Below are positions 1 through 8,835 of a DNA stretch of 62,159 bases, piece after piece. The DNA is taken from the NCBI RefSeq assembly GCF_900128535.1, contig NZ_FQTR01000002.1, positions 1 to 62,159 of the forward strand, in the 5' to 3' direction. The notes beneath the pieces are model-generated. The model was not told the origin of the DNA, ran no database searches, and worked only from the letters and a program-made list of their open reading frames with translations. Each line of letters begins with the position of its first letter. The first letter of the stretch is position 1. A program made the position numbers and the translations under genes. The DNA is from a bacterium endosymbiont of Bathymodiolus sp. 5 South. Lineage in GTDB: Bacteria; Pseudomonadota; Gammaproteobacteria; PS1; Pseudothioglobaceae.

Positions 1-643
1 CTGTGCCGTGTTAATTGCACTCGGTATTGATGACAAAGGCAAGCGTGAAGTACTTGGCGTTCAGGTGAGTTTGAGTGAGGCAGAGGTCTATTGGCGTGAG
101 TTTCTAGGGGATTCACAAAAGCGTGGCATGCATGGCACTAAACTCATCATCAGTGATGCTCACAGTGGCATTAAAGCCGTTAGAAAAGCCATCATGCCAG
201 GCGTTGCCTAGCAACGCTGTCAGCTCCATCTTCAACAAAATGCTCAAGCCTATGTCACCAAGCAAAGCAAGAAGAGGGCTGTAGCAGCAGACACACGCGC
301 AGTCTTTAATGCACCGAGTGCTAATGAGGCTAAAAGACAATTGGATTTGTTGATTGATAAATATCAAGACAGTATGCCAAAGCTCACCCAGTGGGCTGAG
401 GATAATATCCCTGAAGGTTTAACAGTGTTTGGCTTGGATTTGTGTGAATTTAACAGGAAGAGACTAAGAGCAAGCAATATGATTGAGCGACTTAATCAAA
501 GTGTTAAACAGCGAACAAAAGTGGCTAAAATATTTGCTAATGAGGATTCTTGTTTGAGGCTGGTTACGGCCGTGGTGATGGAAGTCTCAGAGCAGTGGCA
601 AAGCTCTAAGGCTTATTTGTCTTTGGACAATAATAACGGGTAG
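1..643 (+). pseudogene. IS256-family (mutator-type) transposase, C-terminal part, with in-frame amber stop
   Basis: The reading frame enters from the left edge of the window and runs to a TAG at 641-643, broken by one in-frame TAG at 209-211. The residues before and after the stop join into a continuous IS256-type C-terminal half: an SDAHSG block with a catalytic Asp, then QRCQLHLQQNA, then NMIERLNQSVKQRTK near the end. In this family a Trp normally precedes QRC, so the stop is most simply a TGG to TAG change. Only about 213 codons are visible of roughly 400 in the family. The element is probably dead unless the amber codon is read through. No terminal inverted repeat could be fixed in the 55 bp after the gene. 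Confidence 0.85.
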
Positions 644-698
644 GTTTTTTTAATGAACGAGAAATCGATGGAATAGATGGTAATTTACAGAAAGAAGT

Positions 699-1748
699 TT
701 ACTTGACCTCCTCAGGGACTATTGCTGCAAGATCATTTTCAATTTCTTCAAAAATTTGATTTACTGTTGGGTGTATTGCTTGTTCGGCAATATTGGTGGC
801 GGCAGTAGATAGAGTAAGGTTCAAGTCATCAATTTCTTGTTGTTTTTGTTTGAATGGCTCTATGTCAATGACTTCAAATAATGACTCTATGTCAATGACT
901 TTAGATAATGGCTCTATGTCAATGACTTCAAATAATGACTCTATGTCAATGACTACTTGGGCTACGATCGGGACGGCGGCGGCGATAGAGGCAATAGGTG
1001 GATTGTTTGTGGTGTTAGTTGTATTGTTTATAATGTTAGTTGTATTGTTTGTGATGTTAGTTGTATTGTTTACTGTTTCGGATTGAAATAAAACATATCT
1101 ACCTCCACTTACAATAGTGATAATTATAAAGACTTTTGCATAAATATGAATACTCATCAAAACACCAAGTTTTGCCGAATGGGTAATTTTACGAAATATA
1201 GTCATAGCAAAGCTATGGCTGTGTTTTATAAACTTGTCAAGTTGGTGAAAAATGGTGTTTTGATGATTATTCATATTTATGCAAAGGTCTCTTATAATAA
1301 AATTTTTTTTAACATAATACCCCATAAAATCATATAATTGATTGATTGATCGTATAAGAGTAGTTCCAAAATTTTGTTTAGAATCCGCTTGTAAAGGATA
1401 TTTGGGATTGCTGGTTTCAACCAGCACAGGAGAATCAAACTTTAAACCTTCCCAACCATAGATAATGAAATTTCGGATATTTTGGTGAGAATCACCTTGG
1501 GGGTCGTTAAGAACGCCTTGGTAGTGTTCACCAAAACAATGTAGGACTTCGAGTTTTGTCAATTGATGAATAACACCAAAACAAAATAATTTAGCACTGC
1601 CTTGATTTTCAGTGGCAGTATTTTGTAAATCACCATTGATAAAGGATGCTGGGGTATAGTTGTAGTTCTCATTAATAAGCTTAATCAGATCATTAAAATT
1701 CATTTTTGCACCTGACCTAAGCGCCTCTAAATACTCTTCTTGTGTCAT
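699..1748 (-). CDS. HopJ-domain protein with repeat-rich C-terminal extension, carrying an in-frame MITE
   Basis: Residues 1 to about 112 match the HopJ family: a TPASFINGDLQN stretch, the ENQGSAKLFCF block, and DSHQNIRNFIIYGWEGLKF at the end. HopJ proteins are usually only about 110 residues, so the remaining 235 residues are unusual. They comprise a linker, about 56 residues encoded by an inserted foldback element (1129-1291 plus its target duplication), a short hydrophobic segment, an Asn/Thr-rich 7-residue repeat, a 9-residue acidic repeat (VIDIESLFE type) and an acidic tail. HopJ was named from a type III effector list, but the domain is widespread in non-pathogens and its function is unclear. 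The gene follows aceE on the same strand after a 45 bp gap. It may be a fusion or a decaying gene; the frame is nevertheless open throughout. Confidence 0.7.
   Translation of the reverse strand: MTQEEYLEALRSGAKMNFNDLIKLINENYNYTPASFINGDLQNTATENQGSAKLFCFGVIHQLTKLEVLHCFGEHYQGVLNDPQGDSHQNIRNFIIYGWEGLKFDSPVLVETSNPKYPLQADSKQNFGTTLIRSINQLYDFMGYYVKKNFIIRDLCINMNNHQNTIFHQLDKFIKHSHSFAMTIFRKITHSAKLGVLMSIHIYAKVFIIITIVSGGRYVLFQSETVNNTTNITNNTTNIINNTTNTTNNPPIASIAAAVPIVAQVVIDIESLFEVIDIEPLSKVIDIESLFEVIDIEPFKQKQQEIDDLNLTLSTAATNIAEQAIHPTVNQIFEEIENDLAAIVPEEVK
858..955. repeat. 27-bp tandem repeat, about 3.6 copies, coding 9-residue acidic repeat
   Basis: Units start at 858, 885, 912 and 939 with the core CTCTATGTCAATGACTT. 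The two variants alternate (TCAAATAATGA and TAGATAATGG endings). On the minus strand they encode alternating VIDIESLFE and VIDIEPLSK units in the C-terminal part of the HopJ-domain protein. Because the unit is a multiple of three, copy-number change would keep the frame. Confidence 0.9.
1014..1076. repeat. 21-bp tandem repeat, three copies, coding Asn/Thr-rich 7-residue repeat
   Basis: Three units begin at 1014, 1035 and 1056 with the core GTTAGTTGTATTGTTT. On the minus strand they encode the Asn/Thr-rich stretch (TNNTTNI type) just after the hydrophobic segment of the HopJ-domain protein. The low-complexity composition suggests a flexible linker. Confidence 0.85.
1129..1291. mobile_element. 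Foldback MITE, copy 1 (163 bp), inserted in frame in the HopJ-domain ORF
   Basis: The ends are inverted repeats of GAGACCTTTGCATAAATA (left end degenerate as AAGACTTTTGCATAAATA). The interior is a long imperfect foldback centred on CATAGC-AAA-GCTATG. A 5-bp direct repeat TTATA flanks it at 1124-1128 and 1292-1296. Element plus duplication is 168 bp, exactly 56 codons, so the host frame is preserved without a stop. It encodes no transposase, and is the same length as the copy at 49663-49825. Confidence 0.88.
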
Positions 1749-1793
1749 GCCAACGCTCCTAATGTCTTTAATAATTGCTCAATAATATTACCG

Positions 1794-4442
1794 TTATACT
1801 GTCATTGGGTTTGGTTTTCCTATGTCAACACCATATTTTTTAATCGCATCACTCACTACGGATGCTTCCATTTCACCCTCATCAACCAAGGCTTTCAGCG
1901 CAGCAATTGTCACATAATTTGCATCCACTTCAAAGAAATCTCTGAGTGCAGCGCGTGAATCTGAACGACCAAAACCATCGGTACCCAACACTTCATAACG
2001 ACCCGGAATATACTTACGCACTTGCTCAGCATAGTTACGCATATAGTCAGTGGTAGCAATGACAGGACCCTTTGTATCAGCTAAGCATTGAGTAATGTAA
2101 GGCACCTTTGGTGACGCTAGACTAAATCTATTTTCTCTATCAATCGCTTGAGCTTCACGCGTTAATTCATTGAAACTGGTTACTGACCAGATACTGGACT
2201 TCACCCCCCAATCATCAGCAAGCATTTGCGCGGCTTTTTCAACTTCTCTAAGAATGGTGCCAGAACCTAACAATTGCACCTGTGTATCACCAGTGCCTAC
2301 TTTTTTCAATGGGTAAATACCTCTGATAATGCCCTCTTGTGTGCCTGTTGGCATTTCTGGGTGCGTGTAAATTTCATTCATAACAGTAATGTAGTAAAAA
2401 ATATTCTCATGATTTTCATACATTCTGCGCAGTCCACTTTGAACAATCACTGCCAACTCATACGCATAAGTTGGGTCATAAGAAATACAATTTGGAATGG
2501 TGTTAGCAACAATATGCGAATCGCCATCTTCATGCTGTAAACCCTCGCCATTTAGGGTAGTGCGCCCTGCCGTACCGCCAATTAAGAAACCCTTGGCTTG
2601 CATATCACCTGCCGCCCAAATTAAGTCACCTACACGCTGAAAACCAAATTTAGAATAATAAATATAAAACGGAATCATAGTGATATTATGCGTTGCATAC
2701 GATGTTGCCGCAGCAATCCAATCAGACACCGCACCGGCTTCATTAATGCCTTCTTGCAACACCTGCCCCTTCTTGTCTTCCTTGTACCACATGACTTTAT
2801 CAGAGTCTTCTGGTTGATAAAGTTGACCTGAAGCCGAGTAAATACCGAGCTGCCTGAACAAGCTTTCCATACCAAAGGTGCGTGCTTCATCAGGGATGAT
2901 TGGCACGACTTTAGGTCCAAGTTGTTTGTCACGCACCAATAAAGCCATAATACGGTTAAGTGCCATGGTGGTTGACATTTCACGCTCACCACTGGATTTT
3001 AATAAGGCACTGAAAGTGTCTAATTCTGGCGCTTGTAAATTTTCTAATTCAAACGAGCGCACTGGCAATGAACCACCCAGTTTTTGGCGTTGAGTGTTCA
3101 TGTATGTCATCTCTTCGCTGTCTTGTGCTGGCTTGTAAAAGTTAAGTTGTTTAACATCTTCTTTGGTTACTGGAATATCAAAACGCTCGGCAAATTTTGC
3201 AACTTGCTCAAGGCCCAGTTTTTTCTGTGAGTGCGTCGTATTTTGACCTTCGCCTGCTTCACCCATACCGTAGCCTTTAACTGTCTTGGCTAAGATAACC
3301 GTTGGTTTGTCACTACATTTTTTGGCAGCACGATACGCTTGAAATACTTTAAATGGATCATGTCCGCCACGATTCAGTGCATAAATCTCATCATCGCTAA
3401 GATGCGCAACCATCGCTAATAATTCTGGATATTTACCGAAGAAATGTTGTCGCACATAAGCGCCGTCTTTAGCTTTGTAAGCTTGGTATTCTCCATCTAC
3501 CACTTCTTCCATGCGTTTTTTTAGCAATCCAGTGGTGTCTTTTTCAAGTAGTTTATCCCATTCACCACCCCAAATGACTTTAAGCACATTCCAACCCGCA
3601 CCACGGAACATGCCCTCAAGCTCTTGAATAATTTTGCCATTACCACGCACTGGGCCATCAAGGCGTTGCAAGTTGCAATTAATCACAAAAATCAAATTAT
3701 CCAGTTTTTCACGACCGGCTACTGAAATAGCGCCAAGTGACTCAGGCTCATCCATTTCGCCATCACCCAAATATGCCCAAACGGTGCGTTTGTCCGTTTG
3801 TTTGATCTCACGATGATGCAGATATTTCATAAAGCGTGCTTGGTAAATCGCCATAATGGGGCCTAGCCCCATTGACACGGTCGGGAACTGCCAAAAATCA
3901 GGCATCAACCACGGGTGCGGATAAGAACTGAGACCGTCTTTACCTGCTTCTTGACGAAATAACAACATTTGCGCCTCAGTGATGCGCCCTTCTAAAAAAG
4001 CACGCGAGTAAATACCCGGTGAAATATGTCCTTGAAAAAAGATTAAGTCTGCACCTTGCTCGGCATCAGGACCACGATAAAAATGATTAAAACCCACTTC
4101 ATACAAGGTAGCACTTGAGGCAAACGAAGCAATATGCCCACCTAAATCATAGGGCAATTGATTAGCCTTGACCACCATTACCATTGCATTCCAACGAACA
4201 ATAGCTGAAATTCTTTCTTCAATATCGGCGTTAATGTCTGTTGCCACCTCTTTTTCTTTGGCAATAGAGTTTAGGTAAGAAGTATTGACGCCTGTTGGCA
4301 AATCCATACCTTCTTTATGTGCCATATCCATTAGTTGGTTTAGCAAAAACTTTGCACGGTCATCCCCTTCTATTCTAGCAACAGATTTAAAGGCTTCTAG
4401 CCATTCTTGGGTTTCTAAAGGGTCGAGGTCTTGAGCTGACAT
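1794..4442 (-). CDS. aceE: Pyruvate dehydrogenase E1 component, homodimeric type
   Basis: AceE decarboxylates pyruvate with thiamine diphosphate and acetylates the lipoyl group of E2, feeding acetyl-CoA to the citric acid cycle and lipid synthesis. The protein has 882 residues, close to the usual 887. The ThDP/Mg motif begins GDGEMDEP at about 226-233 and continues to the NCNLQRLDGPVRGNGK segment at about 255-270. The N-terminal start MSAQDLDPLETQEW is typical. aceF and lpd are not adjacent; the next gene downstream is the unrelated HopJ-domain gene, so E2 and E3 must be encoded elsewhere. Confidence 0.97.
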   Translation of the reverse strand: MSAQDLDPLETQEWLEAFKSVARIEGDDRAKFLLNQLMDMAHKEGMDLPTGVNTSYLNSIAKEKEVATDINADIEERISAIVRWNAMVMVVKANQLPYDLGGHIASFASSATLYEVGFNHFYRGPDAEQGADLIFFQGHISPGIYSRAFLEGRITEAQMLLFRQEAGKDGLSSYPHPWLMPDFWQFPTVSMGLGPIMAIYQARFMKYLHHREIKQTDKRTVWAYLGDGEMDEPESLGAISVAGREKLDNLIFVINCNLQRLDGPVRGNGKIIQELEGMFRGAGWNVLKVIWGGEWDKLLEKDTTGLLKKRMEEVVDGEYQAYKAKDGAYVRQHFFGKYPELLAMVAHLSDDEIYALNRGGHDPFKVFQAYRAAKKCSDKPTVILAKTVKGYGMGEAGEGQNTTHSQKKLGLEQVAKFAERFDIPVTKEDVKQLNFYKPAQDSEEMTYMNTQRQKLGGSLPVRSFELENLQAPELDTFSALLKSSGEREMSTTMALNRIMALLVRDKQLGPKVVPIIPDEARTFGMESLFRQLGIYSASGQLYQPEDSDKVMWYKEDKKGQVLQEGINEAGAVSDWIAAATSYATHNITMIPFYIYYSKFGFQRVGDLIWAAGDMQAKGFLIGGTAGRTTLNGEGLQHEDGDSHIVANTIPNCISYDPTYAYELAVIVQSGLRRMYENHENIFYYITVMNEIYTHPEMPTGTQEGIIRGIYPLKKVGTGDTQVQLLGSGTILREVEKAAQMLADDWGVKSSIWSVTSFNELTREAQAIDRENRFSLASPKVPYITQCLADTKGPVIATTDYMRNYAEQVRKYIPGRYEVLGTDGFGRSDSRAALRDFFEVDANYVTIAALKALVDEGEMEASVVSDAIKKYGVDIGKPNPMTV

Positions 4443-4494
4443 AATGTATTTTTTTCTTTTAGAATAAAGCGGTAATTATCCCAAATTTGTAGAC

Positions 4495-4872
4495 TCACTT
4501 GACAAAATATTTCACTAACAGAATTGAAGCAGAAAAACCCATGAAAGCAAGAATAATTTGCCCTGCTTCGTGCTCGGGGTATATGATATCACCCAATAAC
4601 CCACCTGCAAATAATGCAAGTAGTGGCAGCATATAGAGTTGAGAAGCACGATAAAACAATTCTTTTGCTGATATTTCCAAAGTTACCAAATCACCAATTG
4701 CCACGCCATCTTGTAGGGGCTTATTGAACACCGAATAATGGTCAAAATATTTTGCCAATATGCCTGTACCACAGCCACCATTGGCTGAGCAACTGTGACA
4801 CCCTGATGAACGATTAACTTTAAGTTTCATCATTTGGTTCTCAATCTCAATAACTTCAAACTTTTCTTTCAT
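4495..4872 (-). CDS. rseC: RseC/MucC-like membrane protein
   Basis: This 125-residue protein has the RseC layout. A short N-terminal cytoplasmic region carries a Cys cluster (C25, C28, C34 in GCHSCSANGGCG), followed by a small beta-rich segment and two hydrophobic helices at about 78-95 and 103-122. In E. coli RseC belongs to the rseABC group and to the SoxR-reducing system linked to the Rnf complex. Here it stands alone without rseA, rseB or rpoE, between aceE and the divergent phosphomannomutase, so a link to Rnf-type redox is more likely than sigma-E control. That functional reading is inference. Confidence 0.82.
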   Translation of the reverse strand: MKEKFEVIEIENQMMKLKVNRSSGCHSCSANGGCGTGILAKYFDHYSVFNKPLQDGVAIGDLVTLEISAKELFYRASQLYMLPLLALFAGGLLGDIIYPEHEAGQIILAFMGFSASILLVKYFVK

Positions 4873-4909
4873 TAAAATAAGTGTTTATTTTTTATCCTAT
4901 TTTATCAGT

Positions 4910-6292
4910 ATGTCACTCTCACAATCTATTTTTAAAGCCTACGATATCCGTGGCATCGTAGCAGATGAACTCACGCCTGATGTCGTCAAACTCATTGGTC
5001 AGGCAATTGGTAGTGAGTCTATTGCCAAAGGTGAGCGCGGTGTGGTGATTGGTCGCGATGGCCGTCTCAGTGGCGTTGAGTTGATGAGTGCTTTAAAAGA
5101 GGGTCTTAAATCAACGGGCTGTCATGTGGTAGATATCGGCATGGTGCCTACGCCATTAGTCTATTACGCTACTTATAGCAAAGCGGCTACTTCTGGGGTG
5201 ATGATTACTGGTTCGCATAATCCACCTGAGTACAATGGTTTTAAGATTATGATTGCAGGTGAAACACTCTCGGGCGATAGAATACAAGAACTTTATCAGC
5301 GCATCCAAGCGCAGAATTTTTCTAAAGGCCATGGCACTTCAACCAGAGTTGATATTGAACAGGACTATATAGAGCGTGTTGTCTCTGATGTTAAATTAGA
5401 CAAGCCTCTTAATATTGTTATTGATGCAGGTAACGGTATTGCAGGCAATATTGCACCAAAATTGTTTGAACGATTGGGTGCAAAAGTCACAAAATTATTC
5501 TGCTTGGTGGATGGAAATTTCCCCAACCATCATCCTGACCCATCAAAACTTGCCAATCTTGAAGATATTATTCAAGCAGTCAAAGATACCAATGCGGACA
5601 TGGGTTTTGCCTTTGATGGTGATGGAGACAGACTGGGTTTAATTGACAATAAAGGCAATGTGATTTGGGCGGATAGACAAATGATATTATATGCACGCGA
5701 TATTCTCAGTCGCAATCAAGGTGCTAAAATTGTGTTTGATGTTAAATGTAGCTCAAATCTACCAAAAGACATTACCCAGCACGGGGGTAATGCGATTATG
5801 TCACGCACAGGACACAGTTTTATCAAAGCCAAGCTCAAAGAAACAGGTGCACTGCTCGGTGGTGAGATGAGTGGTCATATTTTCTTTAAAGAACGCTGGT
5901 ATGGCTTTGATGATGCGCTTTATACAGGTGCTAGATTATTAGAAATCCTATCTAAAACCAACAAAACTTGTGAGCAGGTTTTTGCCAATCTACCTGATAG
6001 CATCAATACGCCAGAGATTAACATTCACTTTGACAAGCAAGGTCAGCAGTTTGATGCCATGAAAAAATTAGCAAGTAATATTGATTTTATTAAAGATGAT
6101 CGTGTGCAAATTATTACCATTGATGGTGTGCGTGTTGATTACCCGAATGGTTGGGGGCTGGTGCGCCCTTCTAACACCACACCCTGTTTAGTACTGCGTT
6201 TTGAGGCAAACAACGAAAAAACCTTAAGCCAAATTCAAGATAAATTCAGAATTTGGTTGGCTGCTAATCATATTTCTACTCAAAATTTTTGA
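4910..6292 (+). CDS. Phosphomannomutase/phosphoglucomutase, AlgC/ManB type
   Basis: This 460-residue alpha-D-phosphohexomutase interconverts mannose or glucose 6- and 1-phosphates, supplying GDP-mannose and UDP-glucose for LPS and polysaccharides. Visible motifs are the catalytic phosphoserine loop TGSHNPPEYNG (Ser about 102), the Mg-binding loop DGDGDR at about 236-241, the sugar-binding GEMSGHIFF segment, and the C-terminal phosphate-binding RPSNTTPCLVLRFE loop. The start MSLSQSIFKAYDIRG is normal for the family. It is followed after 3 bp by a DUF2007 gene, probably co-transcribed. Dual specificity is assumed from AlgC relatives. Confidence 0.93.
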   Translation: MSLSQSIFKAYDIRGIVADELTPDVVKLIGQAIGSESIAKGERGVVIGRDGRLSGVELMSALKEGLKSTGCHVVDIGMVPTPLVYYATYSKAATSGVMITGSHNPPEYNGFKIMIAGETLSGDRIQELYQRIQAQNFSKGHGTSTRVDIEQDYIERVVSDVKLDKPLNIVIDAGNGIAGNIAPKLFERLGAKVTKLFCLVDGNFPNHHPDPSKLANLEDIIQAVKDTNADMGFAFDGDGDRLGLIDNKGNVIWADRQMILYARDILSRNQGAKIVFDVKCSSNLPKDITQHGGNAIMSRTGHSFIKAKLKETGALLGGEMSGHIFFKERWYGFDDALYTGARLLEILSKTNKTCEQVFANLPDSINTPEINIHFDKQGQQFDAMKKLASNIDFIKDDRVQIITIDGVRVDYPNGWGLVRPSNTTPCLVLRFEANNEKTLSQIQDKFRIWLAANHISTQNF

Positions 6293-6295
6293 CCA

Positions 6296-6712
6296 ATGGG
6301 ATTGGTAGCCGTTGAAAGTTACAACCACCCTATTGACGCTTATCTGGCTAAAGGACGACTAGAAACTGAAGGCATACCCGTATTTTTAGCAAGTGAACAC
6401 CATGTATGGATGAACTGGAGTTATGCACAAGCATTGGGAGGCATACAATTAAGAGTTAGTCCACAAAATTTGACTGCTGCACAGGAAATCCTAAAAATGC
6501 ACAACCAAGGAGAATATGAACCTCTATTAAATGAAATTTTTCCAGAAATTGATACAAAAAATTGCCCTAATTGTAACGCCAATAGCTATGTTAGTAAATT
6601 TCCATTGCACCGACTTTTTTTTACCTTGGTATCGTTCACTGTTGCTGTTGTCCTTCTGTCAAAAAGAACCTTACACACTTGTCAACAATGCAATCACAAA
6701 TGGAAGGATTAA
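6296..6712 (+). CDS. DUF2007 domain protein with C-terminal zinc-ribbon-like and membrane segment
   Basis: The 138-residue protein starts 3 bp after the phosphomannomutase stop. Residues 1-70 fit the DUF2007 fold (VAVESYNHPIDAYLAKGRLE, with GIQLRVSPQNLTAAQEIL later), which resembles small signal-transduction domains and has no agreed function. The second half has two CxxC pairs (CPNCNANS and CQQCNHKWKD) on either side of a hydrophobic helix (LFFTLVSFTVAVVLL), suggesting a metal ribbon split by a membrane segment. Biochemical role unknown. Confidence 0.75.
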   Translation: MGLVAVESYNHPIDAYLAKGRLETEGIPVFLASEHHVWMNWSYAQALGGIQLRVSPQNLTAAQEILKMHNQGEYEPLLNEIFPEIDTKNCPNCNANSYVSKFPLHRLFFTLVSFTVAVVLLSKRTLHTCQQCNHKWKD

Positions 6713-6730
6713 GCGGTGGAATAACCTCCA

Positions 6731-8083
6731 CTAAACAACCAAACTTGCCAAACCTAGAAACACCACAAAACCAATAACATCAGTAATAGTCGTAAGAATA
6801 ACACCACCAGCAAGTGCGGGGTCAATTTTAAATCTAATGAGTAATGAGGGTAAAACTACACCTGCAAAGGCGGCAAAAATTAAATTAACAACAATAGCCA
6901 AAGCAATGACCATGCTCAGCAATATGTCGGCAAACCATAAATGTGTCGCCACCCCAATCACTAATGCCCAAATCAAGCCATTTAATAAGCCAATTGCTAC
7001 TTCTTTATTCATTAACACTTTAAGATTGGAATTTGTTATTCTGCCAGTGGCAATACCACGGGTGACTAAAATCAGTGTTTGTGTACCGGCAATACCACCC
7101 ATTGATGCAACCACTGGCATCAAAATAGCGAGGGCAATTTTTTCTTGCAAAGTAGCTTCAAAGAGACTAATAAAAAACACCGCAATAAAAACAGTAACCA
7201 AATTCACACCCAACCAAATACTACGGCGTTTAGAGCTTTGCATCACAGGCGCAAAAACATCTTCCTCTTCGTCCAGGCCTGCCATTGACATGACTGAATG
7301 CTCGGCCTCGTCACGAATGACATCAACCACATCATCAATAGTGATACGCCCAATTAACTGATTGTTTTCATCCACCACTGGCGCAGAAATCAAATCACGC
7401 TGTTCAAACAAATGAGCCACTTCGTTTTCAGGTGTTTGTGCAATAATGGGCTTCAGCGTTTTATCAATCAACGGCTCAATATTTTGCTGTGCTTCGTGTG
7501 TTAGCAAGGTGGATATGTGTATTGCACCTAGATATTTATATGCCCTATCAACGACAAATATCTGGTCAGTATCAATGGGCATTTCTTTTAACAAACGCAG
7601 ATAACGAATGACAGTGCGTACGGTAATATCATCACGCACAGTAATAATATCAATATTCATCAAGCCACCTGCAGAATCTTCAGGATAAGACAAAACATGC
7701 TTTAAATGGTCTCGGTGCTTATGATCCAGTGTCAACAATAAATTGTGTAGTGCTGATTCAGGTAAATCAGGCACAATATCTGCCAAATCGTCCATGTCCA
7801 AACCTTCGGTGGCCTCAACGATTGAATCAACACTCATTCCGCTGAGTAGTTGAGTGCGCACATCTTCGCTCAAGTCTTTAAGAATATCACCTTGTGTACC
7901 CGTATCAATATTGGACCAAAGAACAACCCTTTCCTTCGGTGGAATGGCTTCTAACAGGCGAGCGATTTCTGCCGAATGCAAATTGGCAAATTGTGTAGTG
8001 GCTTCTTCATACAAAGATGCCTCCAGAGACCCCATGAGTTTCTGCAGGCAATCTTCGAAAGAAGTGTTTTTAACTTCTGACAT
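6731..8083 (-). CDS. mgtE: Magnesium transporter MgtE
   Basis: At 450 residues this is a complete MgtE. The N-terminal superhelical domain (about 1-130) is followed by a CBS pair (about 135-255, including PEDSAGGLMN and the VVDENNQLIGRITIDDVVD segment). Five membrane helices follow, with the pore region PVVASMGGIAGTQTLIL and a final helix containing the DPALAGGVILTTITDVIGF segment. MgtE is a Mg2+-gated channel of the inner membrane, closed when Mg2+ binds the cytosolic domains. Convergent with the DUF2007 gene. No riboswitch was recognised in the 68 bp between mgtE and hpf. Confidence 0.96.
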   Translation of the reverse strand: MSEVKNTSFEDCLQKLMGSLEASLYEEATTQFANLHSAEIARLLEAIPPKERVVLWSNIDTGTQGDILKDLSEDVRTQLLSGMSVDSIVEATEGLDMDDLADIVPDLPESALHNLLLTLDHKHRDHLKHVLSYPEDSAGGLMNIDIITVRDDITVRTVIRYLRLLKEMPIDTDQIFVVDRAYKYLGAIHISTLLTHEAQQNIEPLIDKTLKPIIAQTPENEVAHLFEQRDLISAPVVDENNQLIGRITIDDVVDVIRDEAEHSVMSMAGLDEEEDVFAPVMQSSKRRSIWLGVNLVTVFIAVFFISLFEATLQEKIALAILMPVVASMGGIAGTQTLILVTRGIATGRITNSNLKVLMNKEVAIGLLNGLIWALVIGVATHLWFADILLSMVIALAIVVNLIFAAFAGVVLPSLLIRFKIDPALAGGVILTTITDVIGFVVFLGLASLVV

Positions 8084-8151
8084 TGGACTAAATTATTTTA
8101 TCTAAAATTAGCGTTATTACTTTGATATAGCGGAACCCTAAAAAACTAAGT

Positions 8152-8448
8152 TTAGTTTTTTCTATGGTTGTTGAGTTTCTCTTTGTGTTTTCTAATTTGT
8201 GCATCTAATTTATTGACCAACTGGTCAATTGAAGCATACATATCATCACTGTGCGCTTTTGCAAATAAATCTGCACCGCTGATATGAATAGTTGCCTCGG
8301 CTTTCTGCACATCTTTTTCCACTTCTAAGATCATGTTAATATTAATCAAATGATCAAAATGATGTTTAATTTTAGATAGTTTTTCTTCTGCGTGTTGTTT
8401 AATTGCCTCGGTAATATCAAGATGATGACCAGAAATACTTAATTGCAT
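8152..8448 (-). CDS. hpf: Ribosome hibernation promoting factor, short form (HPF/RaiA family)
   Basis: The 98-residue protein matches short HPF: MQLSISGHHLDITEAIKQH at the start, then the KVEAT-like basic core and a Lys/Arg/Asn-rich tail. Such proteins bind the 30S decoding region and favour inactive 70S or 100S particles in slow growth. It has only the N-terminal domain, not the dimerising C-terminal domain of long HPF. A good Shine-Dalgarno (AAGGAGA on the minus strand) precedes the ATG. It is not next to rpoN or PTS genes, its usual gammaproteobacterial neighbours. Confidence 0.93.
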   Translation of the reverse strand: MQLSISGHHLDITEAIKQHAEEKLSKIKHHFDHLININMILEVEKDVQKAEATIHISGADLFAKAHSDDMYASIDQLVNKLDAQIRKHKEKLNNHRKN

Positions 8449-8565
8449 AGATTCTCCTTATTATTATTAAAAATTCAATTGAATTGTGCCATAAAGTAAA
8501 GCAAACATTAGGGTATTTATTGTATTTATGACAAATAATAAACACCACAAAAAACTAATTTTCGG

Positions 8566-8571
8566 TATAAT
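8566..8571 (+). promoter_or_regulatory. Candidate -10 box for the 67-residue orphan gene
   Basis: A perfect TATAAT lies 42 bp upstream of the ATG at 8613. No convincing -35 box is present at 17 bp spacing, so the promoter is only a candidate. With the terminator at 8836-8862 it would define a monocistronic transcript of about 280 nt. Confidence 0.4.
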
Positions 8572-8612
8572 TATATGTTTTTGAATTATTATACAAACAA
8601 AGGAGTATCAAG

Positions 8613-8816
8613 ATGGATGCAGTTAGCAAGGAAAGTAATGAATTAAGTATAAAGAGAATTGCATTGCAAAACTCTTTCAAAGAATATAACGAGAATAATG
8701 GTTTTTCATATGAAGAGTGGGTAAATCCACCTGCAGGTCATTTCTACGAAGGTTACAAGAAAGATTTGGAAGAAATCAATAATCAAATGGCACCGCCTTT
8801 ACAATACCAGTCATAA
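8613..8816 (+). CDS. Small hypothetical protein, 67 residues
   Basis: I do not recognise this family. A strong Shine-Dalgarno (AAAGGAG, 7 nt before the ATG) and a strong terminator 20 bp after the stop support a real gene transcribed alone. The protein is soluble-looking, with charged N-terminal residues (about 1-35, likely helical), then an aromatic-rich section GFSYEEWVNPPAGHFYEGY at about 36-54, an acidic helix and a Pro/Gln-rich tail. No signal peptide, Cys or membrane helix. The strong expression signals suggest an abundant small protein. Confidence 0.75.
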   Translation: MDAVSKESNELSIKRIALQNSFKEYNENNGFSYEEWVNPPAGHFYEGYKKDLEEINNQMAPPLQYQS

Positions 8817-8835
8817 TTAGCACTTGATTGGTAAC

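Noticed and set aside
1146..1337. 63-codon plus-strand ORF within the MITE
   Set aside because: Its sequence is the foldback element read on the other strand; no ribosome site, and the other copies lack it.
6837..7361. 174-codon plus-strand ORF opposite mgtE
   Set aside because: It is antisense to well-conserved MgtE membrane domains and has no ribosome site or family resemblance.
8084..8151. Mg2+ riboswitch near mgtE
   Set aside because: The 68-bp spacer upstream of mgtE is too short and shows no such structure.
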